A DNA stretch of 64,000 nucleotides from Polytrichum commune (GCA_950295325.1 OX485807.1:30909666-30973665), one strand, 5' to 3'; shown: positions 20,455 to 33,195, counted from the first letter of the stretch. Notes: generated by a model not told the origin, from the letters alone. Numbers and translations: made by a program.

Positions 20455-23400
20455 TAGGGATCTGGGATCTGGGATCCAGTTCGCTGCGATTCCAACCTTT
20501 TAATACACGAGTTCTATATATGTGAAATTCCATCTGTAATATATAGTCCGCAAAAGCACCAAAGAATAGTCTGTCTCGTTATACCAAACAACTTTTTGCC
20601 TCCTTTTCAGGGTGGGCTTGACCAGGAGCAGGCTAGGTTCGAATGTATGTACATAACAAACTCACGGTATCATTGATACATCAACAGCAAAACTTGCGGT
20701 TGTTTGCAGCCACATGAGCAACTTGATTAATTAATGTACCCTTTGGTCACCGATGTGGCTCGTCCTGAACTCAATAATCGATCCAAGAGCCGGAGATTTG
20801 CCTTGGAATTGCCATGTGCAGGTAACCTCCTAGATGCTGGGTAAGCAACCTTTTGTGTTAACAGTGGGTTCCTTATAAGATGGGAGAGAAAGGTAGACAT
20901 GCCTTATCCGAGTATTACACGTCTATTGTATTAATTGCCACATGTGTAATAGTGATCACATGCCAAATTTTGAGACGTATGCTTAATTAGGTTAAACTAA
21001 TGATTCAACAACTTCACCATTAATGTCACCGGAGTGTTGAAGTGCACTTACTAATATCTTGGCATGAGTACATTCAAGAGCGTTGTGAGGTTTATGTCTA
21101 TGTTACACGATGCTCTGCAAGATTACTGAAAGTGTACTCAAATGGCACTTGACGTTAGGGTGTTCAACAATATTTACACCTTGCATATCAAAACACACGG
21201 ATTGTCATCCCAAGGATCTCAATGTGCTAGGCTACATGTCATAATGTGAATAATATCTCACCTAATAAAGAAAGTTATGTTTGACAAACATTATCATATT
21301 GGCAATTAGTGGACGTGACACTTTGAGACCTCTAGGCATCCAGTTTAGACCCTTTGCAAATAGTGTATGTGACATTAAATACCGTAATTGGTATAGTCTT
21401 GGAACGGTTTATGATGAATGTTGTACATTTTACATCTTGAAATGTACATAACTAGCACAAAACCTTGTAGGAAATCTACGAGCAAGACTTTAAGAATTTC
21501 AAAGATGTCGTCTTGACCCCATAACTTGTAAGCTCAAAGTTTGTATTCCTCAAATGAGTATGTCAATGTGCTCAAATAATATTTGTTTTATATCCTAGTA
21601 GGATCCCTCTCTCATCCCTTATATATCCTAGAATGTCATATTAAGCTTGTCTACCTTGTGGGATAAGGCTCCCAATACATGACGATTTGGTTGTTGGAAT
21701 ACAACTCGTGCAAGATCAACCACTTGCTATGCCCAATCTAAAGTGTCTAAACCTCCCTTAGCCTAACATGTCTAAGAGGTTAAAAGTGATTGATGGATGA
21801 TTAAACATTGAAGTCTCAACTTTCTTTAACCTCAAGGGAAATTTTGGTGTCATTGGACACCAATAGTATCTCTTAGGACGTGAAGGTGGTCAAGAGGTGG
21901 TCCCAAGACTCATCTTGCTATAGTCAAATGTGATTACAAGAAAAACAAAACTATGAATGTCACATTTATTGTCAGAATTTACATGTAAGATGTAAGTATG
22001 AATTATCTAATTCACAATATTTAGGTTATTCTAAATATGTTGAGAGGTTCTTGAAAGGTCAAACCCTCAAAGTATGGACTTTTGTCGTCGACAAGAAAAT
22101 AAAGTTGGAATGTCTTGCATGCTCAACTCTTTAACCCTTGACATTTTATTTTACACAAGATTTTTTAAATTGGGAGTGCAACTTTGGAATGGGTAGGTGA
22201 TGCTTGGAGTTTGGCACCTTGATGGGTCCCATGTGGTGCATCTATGCCATATACTTTTGACAAGGTCTAAGTCAACATCTCAAGCTCTTGTGTCTCAGAG
22301 AAGTTGCTAAGAAATGGCAAATTTCCAAGCTTCCATTTTGTGGGCCCCAAACCAACAAACTATTCCGCAATCTTTGCTTTACTATAAGATTGATGTCAAA
22401 TTTTCTTGACATCATGTCCCTTTACATTAACTTAGGTCTCTCTATATATGGCTAGAGTTGACTAAGGGCCAGTTTACACCATGGACCATGAAGTCATCCC
22501 ATGGTGCTATAAGAACGTTGATTGGTTGTTGAACTCGTCCTCGAACCACTTTGGTTTACACAAAAGAAAAAAGGTAGAGTGATCATGAAGGTCGAGGTCC
22601 TCAAAAGACATAATTTAAGGCCTAAGTAATCCACTGACATGGTCCAATGGGTTTTGCGGTGAGAGAGGCAAGAGAGGCGATTTGGTAAGAAAAGGCAAGG
22701 GCCCATGGTAGAGAAATGCCGTGATAATATTTTTCTTATGAATTTTTTATGGGGGGGGGGCTATAGATGAAATGGTGACCGTTTTTATTACAAACTAATG
22801 TTATATTATAGTAAAATATTATATTACTCTAAACCAACATATAAGGAATTTGTTTTTAACAATCTCTCATTTATCTCCTCAACATGTTGTGACATATTTT
22901 GTGTAGAATTGTGTGAATTATTTTTTGCAATCATAAACAAATTTAGTGGTGATGAGGAGTTACGTATAGAGCCACAAAGAAAATGGTCTCGTAATCAATA
23001 ATAGATGTAAGAAACGGTAGCTCTATTTTTCAAGAGCAACCAAACCTTGATTTCTCAAATGTTGCATGGTCCTAATATGCTCTCTTCTCGTTCTAGTACA
23101 TTTTGCCTCCACCAATTATACTCATGTTTAAATTTTTGCAAGAAAGACAGCTAAAAAAGCCTCCTGGAGTTGGCATATTCCAAGATTTGGAAGCAATGGT
23201 AGTGACAACAACAACAATAAAACAAAATGTACCCGAAAATATGAGAAGGTGAGCAACAAAAATTTAAAAATCATAGAGGTTAGTGAATCTGAATAAGAAG
23301 ACGAAGAAGAGACGTCAATAATGAAGAGGAGAGATTTCAAAATGCATCACCTAATTTTTATATGAGGCAAAATATATGAGAAATTTGCAAAAATGGCAAA

Positions 23401-23520
23401 CAAACAAGATAAGTTTTGTTGACATATGTGAATTTTTAAAAACATGAATAATTTTTTTTACTGTCAATAATTTGTTTTTACAAAATGTAAGGTTGCATGA
23501 GGTTGATTGCGGAGTTATAA
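20455..23520. other. Gene-poor stretch, nothing recognised
   Basis: AT-rich with stop codons in all frames; longest frames are about 70 codons and carry no motif. A fragment near 22464 (GGGCCAGTTTACACCATGG) resembles one end of a MITE, but I found no partner end. Confidence 0.6.
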
Positions 23521-23865
23521 TGTTGTGTACCTCTCCATAAGGAATGCCCGAGACACCATGGGCACAAGGGGACCCCGGAGTGATACCCGGGACTTGTGCC
23601 GCCATTGGTGAGAGGCCCAAGTGATCCTAGTGTGGGTGAGGGCCCTAGGCATTGGGAACCCTTCCCACCAACGGAGACTAGGAATCACGAGGGTAAAACC
23701 ATAAGCTATGTGTAACTTATGGCGTACAAATTCTAGAATGCTCAAGAACACCTCAATCGGAGGTGTGAGCTAGGAGATATGGCAATTTGAATGAGGCGAT
23801 GCCTAGGGACATCGCCTTAGAACAGTAGTGACATGGGAGTGGCACCCGGGACTGCTGTAATACTC
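23521..23865 (-). repeat. Diverged LTR relic (family of 53117-60396)
   Basis: Aligns over about 340 bp with the start of the solo LTR at 41367. Shared landmarks are CACCATGGGCACAAGGGGAC, GAGCTAGGAG and ACACCTCAATCGGAGGTGTG. It has many substitutions and lacks the far end. It is the oldest-looking member of the LTR family in the window. Confidence 0.8.
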
Positions 23866-24737
23866 AATTTTTGATTTTTCAAAGTAATAACGATGTTTAA
23901 GTGAGAAACAGACTATTTTTAGACTTACTAAGTGGAAGCCAGTAAGTATGAATAGGGCAATAGTCTGGTAGAGCAGAAAAGTAACCGCCAATAGCTCCTG
24001 ACATGCTTCGAAGGGGCTTCAGAAGGATACAGAGTCTATTGCCTGGCAGGAGAGGACATGTTTTTTAGGTGAACATAGTTTTGGATAAAAAAAGCAGTAA
24101 AATAGAGGCTGAGAGAGCCGAGAGGGAGAGATCTGCTATGGGTTGGATCTATCTGACAATTCCCCTGGTAGATTATACCTTTGTATGCTTATGTTGAACG
24201 TTTAATATTATCTGTAGTAATTCCAGGGGGTTTGGACTGGATTACTGGAATATCTGATTTAACTTTGTGCTTGATTTTGTATGAGTATATTTACACAAGG
24301 CAATATAATCAGGAGGATGATTGTCTGTAATTGCAAGTCAATTTCTGAGTTGTATGTTTAGTCTATGGTCTGGTGAATGTGTAGGTGTATGTGATTTATA
24401 CTATAGTGTCGATGTGCGACAGACTTACTGTAGTGGAAAATAATAATTCAGGAAGTCTAAGAGCCTGGCCGCACTAGGTGGTGTTGTCCCGGGACTGTGT
24501 TTGGAACGGGCCTACCCGGGAGCTGAGAATCGGGTAGGGAGCCTCCCCGTTTTCGCAGTCCGGCACATGCTGGGGGGCCGCACCGGTTGGGCACGAAACG
24601 GAAATACAGTGCACATCCATCCACAGTTTTCTGTCTACTCCTGCACCCCTAACTCCCGCTCTCCCATCGCCGCAAACGCTTCTGTCCTCGCACGCTCCCC
24701 CTCCGACCCGCACGCTTCCATATCCGCTCCTGCTGGG
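23866..24737. other. Nothing recognised; probable left flank or edge of PIF element 1
   Basis: AT-rich to about 24460, then an abrupt change to GC-rich sequence that continues through the transposase gene. The left boundary of element 1 probably lies near this change, but I could not define terminal repeats. Confidence 0.4.
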
Positions 24738-27700
24738 ATGGAGAATGCCACCGCAACCGCGATCGACACCGAGCTGCGCGAGCTCCAGTTTGGGTGAGCG
24801 CAACATGTTCCTCCCCGACTCGCTCTTTTGAGAGTCCTGGTTTTTGCCGTTCACTTTGTGGGCTTTGTTCCCCGCTCGGAGCTGCCCCCCCTGCAGTTCG
24901 AGGGAGCGCAGGTCTGCGCTACTGCCGGAGGTTGTGCGCACTGTTCTTGTCGTGCACACGCGTGTGTTGCTTTTGCGAAGCACCTGTGGGTGGGCCCCGG
25001 CGTCGTGCATGCTTTCGAGTCGGGGCTGTGTGCACTGCACCTGTGCGCAGTGGGGGTCGGAAATGCAGGTTCGACCAGCGCGTGGAGTGGGTGTGGGCCT
25101 GCGTTTAGCATCGTTGCCCACAGACACATTGTGTGCTGCCTCTTTGTTTTGGTCTTCCTCGGTTTCCCTTCCTGGCCTAATGCCGAACTGCGTCAGAAGC
25201 GGGATGGTTTAGGTCACCTCCCTTCTGTTGCAGCTCCCGCACAAGCATTTCGGTTGGATCCAATTCGCTCAAGCGGCATGGCGGCAGCTGCAATAGTCCA
25301 ATCTGCGCATGGATAGCAGTGCGACCCAGGGGGAACGTGGAGGACGCCGCCTCGTTTAGGTGCTCCGCTGTGTTTGGGTTAGCTTGCTCTTGTAGGCCCA
25401 GAATACCTGGTGCCATTTCGGACCCAGGCATCCCGATGTATGGCACTACTTTTTTAATCAAACACGCTTCAGAGCGATTTCACAATCTTCTCTCCCTCGT
25501 TTTGTTTCCGAGCTCTGTTGTTTCTCATCCGTGTCTGTCTACATGTTGCGCCTGTTGTTGGCATGCCCCAGGGCCTTGCGCACAATGGTTTGATGACTGC
25601 TGCTGTCTCCCACCTGCTGCAAATTGTTCTGCCTGTGAGTCCATGTGATGTTCCGTTTGTGCATTGAGTGCCCTGCCTCCCTTCCCTCTGGCTGGACGTC
25701 TTCCACAATGTGTTGTGCAAGCATGTGTTGAGTTGATCGGTCTCCCTTCTGTGGACGGTGTATTTTTGCGCCTGCATGCCCAGCTCATTTCCTTTCAATG
25801 TCGTTGTTCTTTGCCCTCTGTCGCGCATCCACACAAACATAAAACCCTCCATCGTGGCATGAATTCGCCGCTCCCCCCCCCCGAACCCCCTGGGCAAATT
25901 TCCAAAATTGTGTCATGTGCAGCTGCGCGCATCATGGCACAAATGTGTCAAACACCACTGGCTTGCAACCCCAGGCAGGCGTAATGCACACCGTGACACA
26001 ACCGGTGCAGGCACTTGGAGCTTGTTCAGGGCCTGCAGTGCAGGCCGCTTCTGGCCCCTGGCAGTGCCGACCATGGCAGTGCACACAAATTCAATTTCCA
26101 GCTATGCATTCGTTGTGTATTTTTAATTTCGCTCGAAACAAACTTGCGGTTGTCATGACATGGGCTAGTCTGCCGAATTCTATGTAGTATACCCCCAATT
26201 CAGCGATGCACTGCATGACTTCTGTATCCTCTGTGAGATGGACATGCGCATTTTCATTTCTAGTGACGTTCTGGACACATTTTGTAGGGTTGAAGATTTC
26301 TGGGTAGGGTACAAGTTATTCTGCTACGCATACTATTCGAACTCGGTGCAACATGAGGGCGAATTCCAACAATCCAAATTGGGTTTGTGGTTTTACCCTT
26401 CCTCTATGTTTCAATGCACACTCTCGTTCATCCCCCCCTTCCCAATCTGGCATGCCATTTGGTTTCTGTGTGTGTTCGCAATGCATCAGCAATCTGCATG
26501 TGTGGGCAGGACAACTTGTTTGGAGACGCCATCCTCATCCGCCTCCACCCTCGCGCCAAGTGCTCCGCACAACATGCACACAGATACTTCCTCTAGTCGA
26601 GATGTATTGCAGGTGGGAGCTACAGGAGGATTGTAGCAACCTGCGGGAACTCATGCTCAGATTCGACTCCGAGGTTGAGCTGGAGACCCATGCATTGGGG
26701 CGGTCGTTGCTGGCCATGCTTCGGGATGACGACAACAACTTGGAGGGGCTACCACGCCTCTCTATGCTTGACACAGCGACCAACCCATTCAATGCCGTCA
26801 GAGACAGGCTCGCAGCCGTGGACTCAACAATTCGCGATTTGCATGCACAGGTGCAGAGGCTTGATTTATTTCCCTTTAAAACTGGACTGCCCCACTCATG
26901 GGTGATATGACTGACCCAGACATGTACATACTTTGCGAATTTAAATTTGAATGCGTCTGCAAGTGCTCTGCGTATGCAACAAGTAATTTTGAATGTCCCT
27001 GGAACCTTTATTGCACAGTTTAGGGTGTAGATGGTACATCATGCAAGTGCACGCCAGATTACAAAACAACTGCATTGATTTTACGGCTTTGAGTTGACCG
27101 CTGCTTTAAATTAAAATGCAAACAATATGCCTACATAGTGGTTTTCCTCTACGATGCTGCACAATGCTATGCTGTGTACACTTCTGTGTTGCCTAAATCC
27201 CATTCACCCTGCAATAAGGCTGGCACATCGCGTGAAGGCACTGAAATTCAGTCCGACTCCGAGGTCGACCCTGCCTCTCGGTGTCTGCGACCTCTTGAGC
27301 CACCTGCTTGTGTGCGGGACACTCCAGAAGCACCTGCAGCTGGGACGGGTGCAGTCCTATCCGAGGAGTCGCCCGTCGGTATGTGCTCTCCTCCTCTCCT
27401 CCCATCGGCAGCTCCGAACGTTCCACTTCTGGTCCCCTCCAGAGGGGCCACCAGCATTCCCCTACACCATACACAAAGACCATTTTCAATGGCCTCGCCG
27501 ACTGTCAACTCCCCCATTTGCACATTGCTGTCATGCATTGACATGTGTGTGCTCATAATCACAATGTACATCACATCCATGGAGACAAGTGAGGCACATG
27601 CTGCCCAAAGAAAGAAATTAAAAAAAAGGAGTTCGGACGACGTGTCAATGTCAGCTACCAACACATGCGAGAGATACGAATCCGAAGACGATGAAACAGA

Positions 27701-28944
27701 ACTCACACATGGAAAGCACATTGTTGACCTTTTGGCATGGCACATTGGCGTCCTAAATGCTAGATGGTATGTGAAACCACGATCAACATGTTGGTTCGAA
27801 GAGTATCTCTTCAACATCTACACCCCCGACATGTTTTACGACATACTGCGAATGCGAAGGAGGACCTTTGACAGGCTTGTGCATGACCTGAGGCCTTTCA
27901 TTCAGGGCCAACCTACGCACTGGAGGTTGCCCATTGGTGTGGAGAAGAAGGTGGTGGTGACCCTTTTCAAGCTCATGCATGGTGTGCCTATACCCTTGGT
28001 CGCGGACAGGGCTGCATTGGGCAAGTCCACCGCGCATGAAATACTACGACAGGTGTGCTCCGCCATAAGCTCCCAGTTCGGACATCTAATTGCATGGCCT
28101 GTGGGTCGGAGGTTGGTCCGGATCGCCGATGACTTCCAGGCCAAGCAGTGGTTCCCGAATTGTATTGGCGCAATTGATGGGTCGCACATATATGTCGCGG
28201 CGCCAACAAACACTATTGTGGCCGCGGATCACTGCAACCGGAACAAATCCTTCTCCATCTTGCTCCAAGGTGTTGTGGATAGCAAGTGTTATTTCACTTC
28301 CATCAACACCGGCCCACCGGGTTCGCTACATGACAGTGCGCATTTCAAAAGCACTGAGTTGTACCGCAAGGTGGAGGAAGGGATTATGGGGGGTTTCCAC
28401 GACGACCCGCTAACCTGGACATCGGCATTGTCTTTCCCTCCATATATTGTGGCGGATCGTGGGTACCCCCTCTTGAGCTGGTGCATCACACCGTTCAAGA
28501 AGGGGCCCCTTGGCTTGCCGTTGACAAGGGAGGAGGCATGGTTCAACAGGAAGCACTCTTCTACACGAATGAGCGTTGAGCGAGGTTAATTTTGGCATAC
28601 TGAAGGCAAGGTTTAAAGAGATCGGAACCAAATCGTCTTTGAAACTAGATTTTCTCCCCACGGTTGTGCATTGTTGTTGTGTTCTACACAACATCCTCCT
28701 AGCTAGCAAGGACAGGACGCTAGACCAAATTTTGATAGACTGTCACCTACCGGCAATGGACGAGAACGACCCCACACGAAGAGAAGATGACGACACGTTC
28801 CAACCGCCAAGGCCAATTGGCCTTGTGAGCGAGGAGAGAGCTCTACTTGAAGGCCAAATGGCAAGGGAAGACATTTTGGATTATTTGGTTTGCATTCAAA
28901 ATGCGGGACACGTTGGAAGACATCCGAGAAGTCAAAGAAATTGA
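24738..28944 (+). pseudogene. PIF/Harbinger-like transposase, element 1 (spliced, frameshifted)
   Basis: Comparison with element 2 supports exons 26288-26382, 26510-26850 and 27219-28944, all with GT-AG borders and matching phases. A tentative first exon is ATG 24738 to 24793 (donor GTGAGC), which ends in the right phase to join 26288. The N-terminal exons encode a helical domain (VEDFWVGYKLFCYAYY; WELQEDC; FDSEVELETH). The last exon has a hydrophobic segment (LLSCIDMCVLIITMYITSM) and the DDE core: GAIDGSH (about 28171), VADRGYP (about 28450), and SVERG (about 28572). Directly after SVERG an extra four bases (TTAA or TAAT, about 28587-28592) shift the frame; ignoring them restores the frame to the stop at 28942-28944. 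The copy is probably inactive because of this single lesion. Confidence 0.85.
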
Positions 28945-30064
28945 AGAACATGCACAATTGAATAGAGTAGGGTAGAAAACTTAACCTTGTGAGAGCATCC
29001 ATGGATGATGCCAACATGAGCAATGCGGAAGTCATGTTACCAAGGTTCTTGGTCCTCTCCACTTCCAATTCGTAAAGCTTTTGATCCATGTTAACCACTT
29101 CGGAGTCCTTTCTTGCAATTCTCGCCTCCCTCGCTGTGTCGAGTGCCATCATTTCACTTCTCCATGCACGCTTCTCTTTGTCTTGCGACTCCACACGAGC
29201 AAGGTACTCAAAATTAAAGTCTTTCACGAAGTCCACAAGGTTCTCAGTGCCCACAGCTTTCCGCTTCCGCCCAGTCGATCCGGGCGTGTCATCTTCGGGT
29301 GTTCCTCCGGTGGGAGACTCGGATGCGGCTGTGCCACTAGCAATGGGGCTTCCCATTCCGCCAGCACTACGAGATTGTGTAGCGGGGGGAGAGCGACCGA
29401 AATTCCTTGCCACCGGAGGCGCAACTCGGTCGGAATCCACGACATCTGTTGCCCTGCCAAAAATCTGCCTCTTTCCAACAAAGCCCTCCATTTCGACATA
29501 CATAGACTCGCTAAATTCCAAGGACATCTTCCTGGTTCTAGACAACTGTTTTTTCTCCTCCCTACTGAGGCCCCACCAATTGGCAGAGCCCGTGCCATCT
29601 ATGTACTCCTTCAGCCTCTTGAAATCCTTAATCAGGCCATCCCACTTGTTGGTGATTTGATCGGTATCCCTTGCACGAAAACCAATAACACTCATGCATC
29701 CCGCCAAGACTAATTTCCATGCCGTGCTTCCGTAAACAAATTTGGCAAGGGAGGGTTGGTTGCAGTTGTGACGGCCGTCCCACTCGATGCGTTTCTGCGC
29801 TATGAGGACAAGCATTTCGGCTTCAGTCCAATTCGGCCCTCGAACCTTGTGTGCAAGTGCACCCTGGGACTCCACTGGAGTACACGACGACCGTGGAGTG
29901 CTTGCCGCACCAACGCCATGCGGTCCATTTCTTCTGCCCGACGATGCATGAGGCAAGGTGGCCTGTTCCTCCACGCAGTCCGCCTCAAACTCACCGTCCA
30001 GGTCAATGGGAAACCGAGCGGAAGGGTGCTGGGAGGTCTCCCCCAAGTGGACAATTTCTTCCAT
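28703..30064 (-). CDS. Myb/SANT-like DNA-binding protein of PIF element 1
   Basis: Start chosen at ATG 30064-30062 (MEEIVHLGE) because element 2 starts at the equivalent codon (MDDIVHLGD). Residues about 73-155 form a trihelix/Myb-SANT-like domain (KVRGPNWTEAEMLVL, then a conserved Trp in SANWWG). A basic segment GRKRKAVG precedes a coiled-coil C-terminus (MDQKLYELEVERTKNLGNM). Homology with element 2 ends at SSMDALTR (about 28985). Beyond it the frame stays open to 28703 across the 3' end of the converging transposase gene; this extension is probably incidental, or AG/GTTAAG there is a splice donor. In PIF/Harbinger elements such a protein binds the element ends and helps bring the transposase to them. 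Confidence 0.85.
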   Translation of the reverse strand: MEEIVHLGETSQHPSARFPIDLDGEFEADCVEEQATLPHASSGRRNGPHGVGAASTPRSSCTPVESQGALAHKVRGPNWTEAEMLVLIAQKRIEWDGRHNCNQPSLAKFVYGSTAWKLVLAGCMSVIGFRARDTDQITNKWDGLIKDFKRLKEYIDGTGSANWWGLSREEKKQLSRTRKMSLEFSESMYVEMEGFVGKRQIFGRATDVVDSDRVAPPVARNFGRSPPATQSRSAGGMGSPIASGTAASESPTGGTPEDDTPGSTGRKRKAVGTENLVDFVKDFNFEYLARVESQDKEKRAWRSEMMALDTAREARIARKDSEVVNMDQKLYELEVERTKNLGNMTSALLMLASSMDALTRLSFLPYSIQLCMFFNFFDFSDVFQRVPHFECKPNNPKCLPLPFGLQVELSPRSQGQLALAVGTCRHLLFVWGRSRPLPVGDSLSKFGLASCPC

Positions 30065-32044
30065 AATGCGACAAACTATCAATACAGAGCCCAACAACCG
30101 AACAATCACACTCTCTGCAGCATCACAGGCAAAAAATCGCCCACTTCAAATGTTTGCACATTGGCCAGGGAATGGCTTCCCCCGCAACACGCAATCTCCC
30201 CAAATATTTGCTGTGAACAATATAAACCAGACCCGCAAAAGGACCCACACTGCCGAGAACATGGTATCTTCGAGCAAACATGAGCGTACCACAACAAACA
30301 GAATGGCATTGTGCGGGGAAATTCAATTCCAATAAAACAGATAGGAGAATGCGAACATGCCCTGCACATCGGGCCACTGCCACCACATTCATAGATGAAG
30401 GAATTCCATATAGCAGACATGAAAGGGGCATTGGAGAATGGGGACACAACCTGGGGAAGGGGAGATAGAACTGGCAGCACCGGAAGAACTGGCAGAGACA
30501 CGCAATTTGGTGGCATAGGGGGAGAGGTGCAGGAGATTTATCAACTAGGAGAATGTGAACCAACGAGCACAGCGCTGCTACGCAGCAAGAACACCGAGGC
30601 AGGGGATCATATCACGGGCACAATCTGCAACGACAGAAACCACAGGGACGTCAATGTCCATGGAGGGCAGGAACAATGCAGAGGTCATGCGCAGTCCATG
30701 TGGTGCAGCTTGACAAGCAGCACACCATGCTTCACACACATCACTGCCTGGGCGGAGTAGTGGCCGGATTTTGACCAGTGCGTGTGCTGGGAGCCAATGC
30801 GGCCAGAGCAGGAGCTAGACGGGCGTCACGACCAACGGAGCCAAATTTGACCAGGCCCGGGCTGCATTGCGTGCAAAAATCAGAATTGAGCTGGAATGCC
30901 AGGTCCCCTGCATTGAGTTCCTAGCTGGAACACGAGGCAGCAATGCGACAGAAAAGAAAACAATTGGCACAAATCAACGACATCCTGGTTTCCGGAGTGG
31001 GCATGCCGGATGGGCCAATCTCAATGTCAGTGCAGGGCCTGCGGCGCAGAGTGAGAGAGGGCCCATGTGCGGCACCCTAAACTCACCGCGGTGGTCGACC
31101 ATGGCTGCTGCGCGCACCTGCATCGCGCATGGCAGGGCGCGCTCTTCCAGAACACCTCCCGACACCGTCGCATGGGCGAGAAGTCGGGGGCTGCGAACGC
31201 TGCGCCTACGAGGTGGAGTTATTCGCGCTGCCAACACGGATGCGGCAATCCATCGCTAGGCCCTTTGGCGGGATTCTAGCGGCCATGTTGACCCGACTGG
31301 GGTTCCGCGACAATAAACGGAGGCGCAGAAATTCGGGCACAGACCCTGCGGGCGGCCACGGAAGAGCAATGCGCGGACAATTCACGGCCCCAACAAATAG
31401 CGCCATGGATTGCCGCACAACGGGAAGGCTTTACGGAGGACAGCATTGCGATCGCGGTGCCCTTCCAAACACCAGCGATAGCGTCGGAACCACCCACATC
31501 ACACGACGACCTTGCGACAACGCCTACGTCCACACAACAATGCCATTCCGGCGGCATCAACCCCAGGAGAGTTGTTAATTATTGCGATTAGGACACGGGG
31601 CGCTGCAACATCCACACCTGACCCTACCCTCTGTTGTTGTGTTTATGTCTTTACCTCTGCACGAACCCCCCACACGTCTGCACTAGGAAGGTTTATCAAA
31701 TTTGCAAAATGCTAACCTGGACGAAATGCACGCTCGACCGACTGATCGCAGCATCTCGCACCTACCAAGGACTCCAAGCTCCCGCAGACACCTTCCCGCG
31801 CGGTGCGGCAAACCCCAGACCTGCTGCTCGGAATGGCCAACTCGCACTTGCGGGCCATCCACCGGAGCGGATGAATGTCATTGCTAGTCGCAGAGTATCA
31901 TCGAGATCATCCAAGGACTCAGTCATAACGTTGGTATCTGCCACCGGTGGGAGAGCAGTGCCCAGAGCAGTTTTGCGAGCATTTCCGGCAGGAAATGCAA
32001 GCCGACAACCTCTGACAGCCTCCCCCCCTCTCGGGGAAAGTTAG
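30065..32044. other. SANT-side arm of PIF element 1, no gene assigned
   Basis: GC-rich sequence upstream of the Myb/SANT-like gene with several overlapping open frames on both strands, none with a recognisable motif or a counterpart in element 2 that I could see. It probably holds the promoter and 5' untranslated exons. Confidence 0.4.
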
Positions 32045-32095
32045 TATGCGAGCGGAGAGCGGAGAGCGGAAAGCGGAGAGCGAAGAGCGGAGAAC
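32045..32095 (+). repeat. Heptamer-type repeats (GCGGAGA) at the right edge of element 1
   Basis: About seven tandem GAGCGGA/GCGGAGA copies. The reverse complement (GCTCTCC) recurs at 49141-49200 beside the corresponding arm of element 2, with the flanking GCTCACATAC/GTATGCGAGC also matching. Confidence 0.8.
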
Positions 32096-32100
32096 TCAAT

Positions 32101-32416
32101 TTGAGACATGAAATGAGAGAGAAATTGCACCTATAACCGCGGGATTGAGGGAAAAATGTTGAACTATTTTTAGAAACTTTGGAGAGTTATGGACTCTATT
32201 ACCGTGGAAATAAAGTAACATTTCCCTATTCATAAAGTTAATAGATTTTTGAAACATAGAAATATTAAAATAAAATACAAAATTAGGGCTTACATCACTA
32301 TGACGTCACAATTATAATTACCGAAATGGTGTACTATATTTTATATTACGGTAAATTAAATAATATTTACTATTTGAACGTGACACGAAGGAGGTTGGCG
32401 AAAAAAATTCTCCACA
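32101..32416. other. No gene recognised
   Basis: AT-rich spacer between PIF element 1 and the pogo-like repeat. Confidence 0.5.
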
Positions 32417-32418
32417 TA

Positions 32419-32850
32419 CAGTCCACCCTCTATTACTGTTACACCTATAAGTGTTAACCATTTCCAAACGTTCACTTTATTCTACTCCCTACATATTGCA
32501 CACTATAAATGTTAAACCTGTTAATTGTTAACAAAACGGTGTTCCCTTCTTTGTAAATTTGACTCTATAAATGTTAACGACTGAAATACATTCATAATTC
32601 ACCCATGATTTGTAAACTTGATATTGAATAAAGTTTTGATTGGGTTTGCAATTTTGTGTATGATATTCTCTCACAATTACTCTTCACAATTGCTTATAGT
32701 TAGGACATGTTAAGATTTGCATATTGTTCAAAGAAGTAATTTTATAATTGTTAACTGTTAACACCTTTATACATGTAAAGTTCGATCCACTCCCGAGGGT
32801 TAACATTTATAGAGGGTGAACATTTGAGGGTGAACATTATAGATGGTGAA
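32419..32850. mobile_element. Short pogo/Tigger-like non-autonomous element
   Basis: Starts CAGTCCACCCTCTATTACTG after a TA (32417-32418). The right side (about 32800-32850) contains degenerate inverted copies (ATTTATAGAGGGTGAAC). The interior is AT-rich with repeated GTTAAC and has no coding capacity. A truncated inverted relative is at 2830-3110. The right end and its TA are not clear. Confidence 0.5.
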
Positions 32851-33195
32851 CAAAAATGAAGAATGCAATGCGGGTAGTATGAATTGGAGTGTGTTGGGTG
32901 GTGTGCAACAAGTATTATTGAATACTTATGATTCAAGGAAACAAGGAGGAGGTGTGTGAGGCAACAACTTTTTATTGGAGTGGGTGGATGCTACATTGTT
33001 TTGTGACTAGCGGTTAAGATTGTGAGAAGATGGTGGACTAAATTCTCTTTGGAGTATGACGACCACCAAGTGAAGCGTGATTTGAGAACAACGAAAAGAT
33101 GCATTCAATGAGATAATTGGAATATTGAAATCCACACAACACTTTATAAATCCAAATACCGATAAATCAAACCAACAAATCAATCAAACCCAAAA
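32851..33195. other. Downstream region of the ParB-methylase gene
   Basis: No gene seen. AT-rich, presumably containing the 3' untranslated region and polyadenylation signals of the minus-strand gene. Confidence 0.4.

Larger units (their letters stand above)
24460..32100 (+). mobile_element. PIF/Harbinger-like element 1 (ends approximate)
   Basis: Contains a DDE_Tnp_4-type transposase gene (plus) and a Myb/SANT-like gene (minus) in convergent order, the two-gene plan of PIF/Harbinger elements. The right edge is marked by CGGAGAG-type repeats at 32045-32095, which recur inverted at 49141-49200 at the matching edge of element 2. The left edge is inferred only from a composition change near 24460. 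Target duplications were not identified. Confidence 0.6.

Noticed and set aside
24474-26187. Several overlapping GC-rich frames of 70-217 codons
   Set aside because: Mutually overlapping, without domains, and lying where the first intron of the transposase gene is expected.
28703-28984. C-terminal extension of the element 1 SANT-like protein as a real domain
   Set aside because: It has no counterpart in element 2, where the gene stops, and it overlaps the 3' end of the converging transposase.
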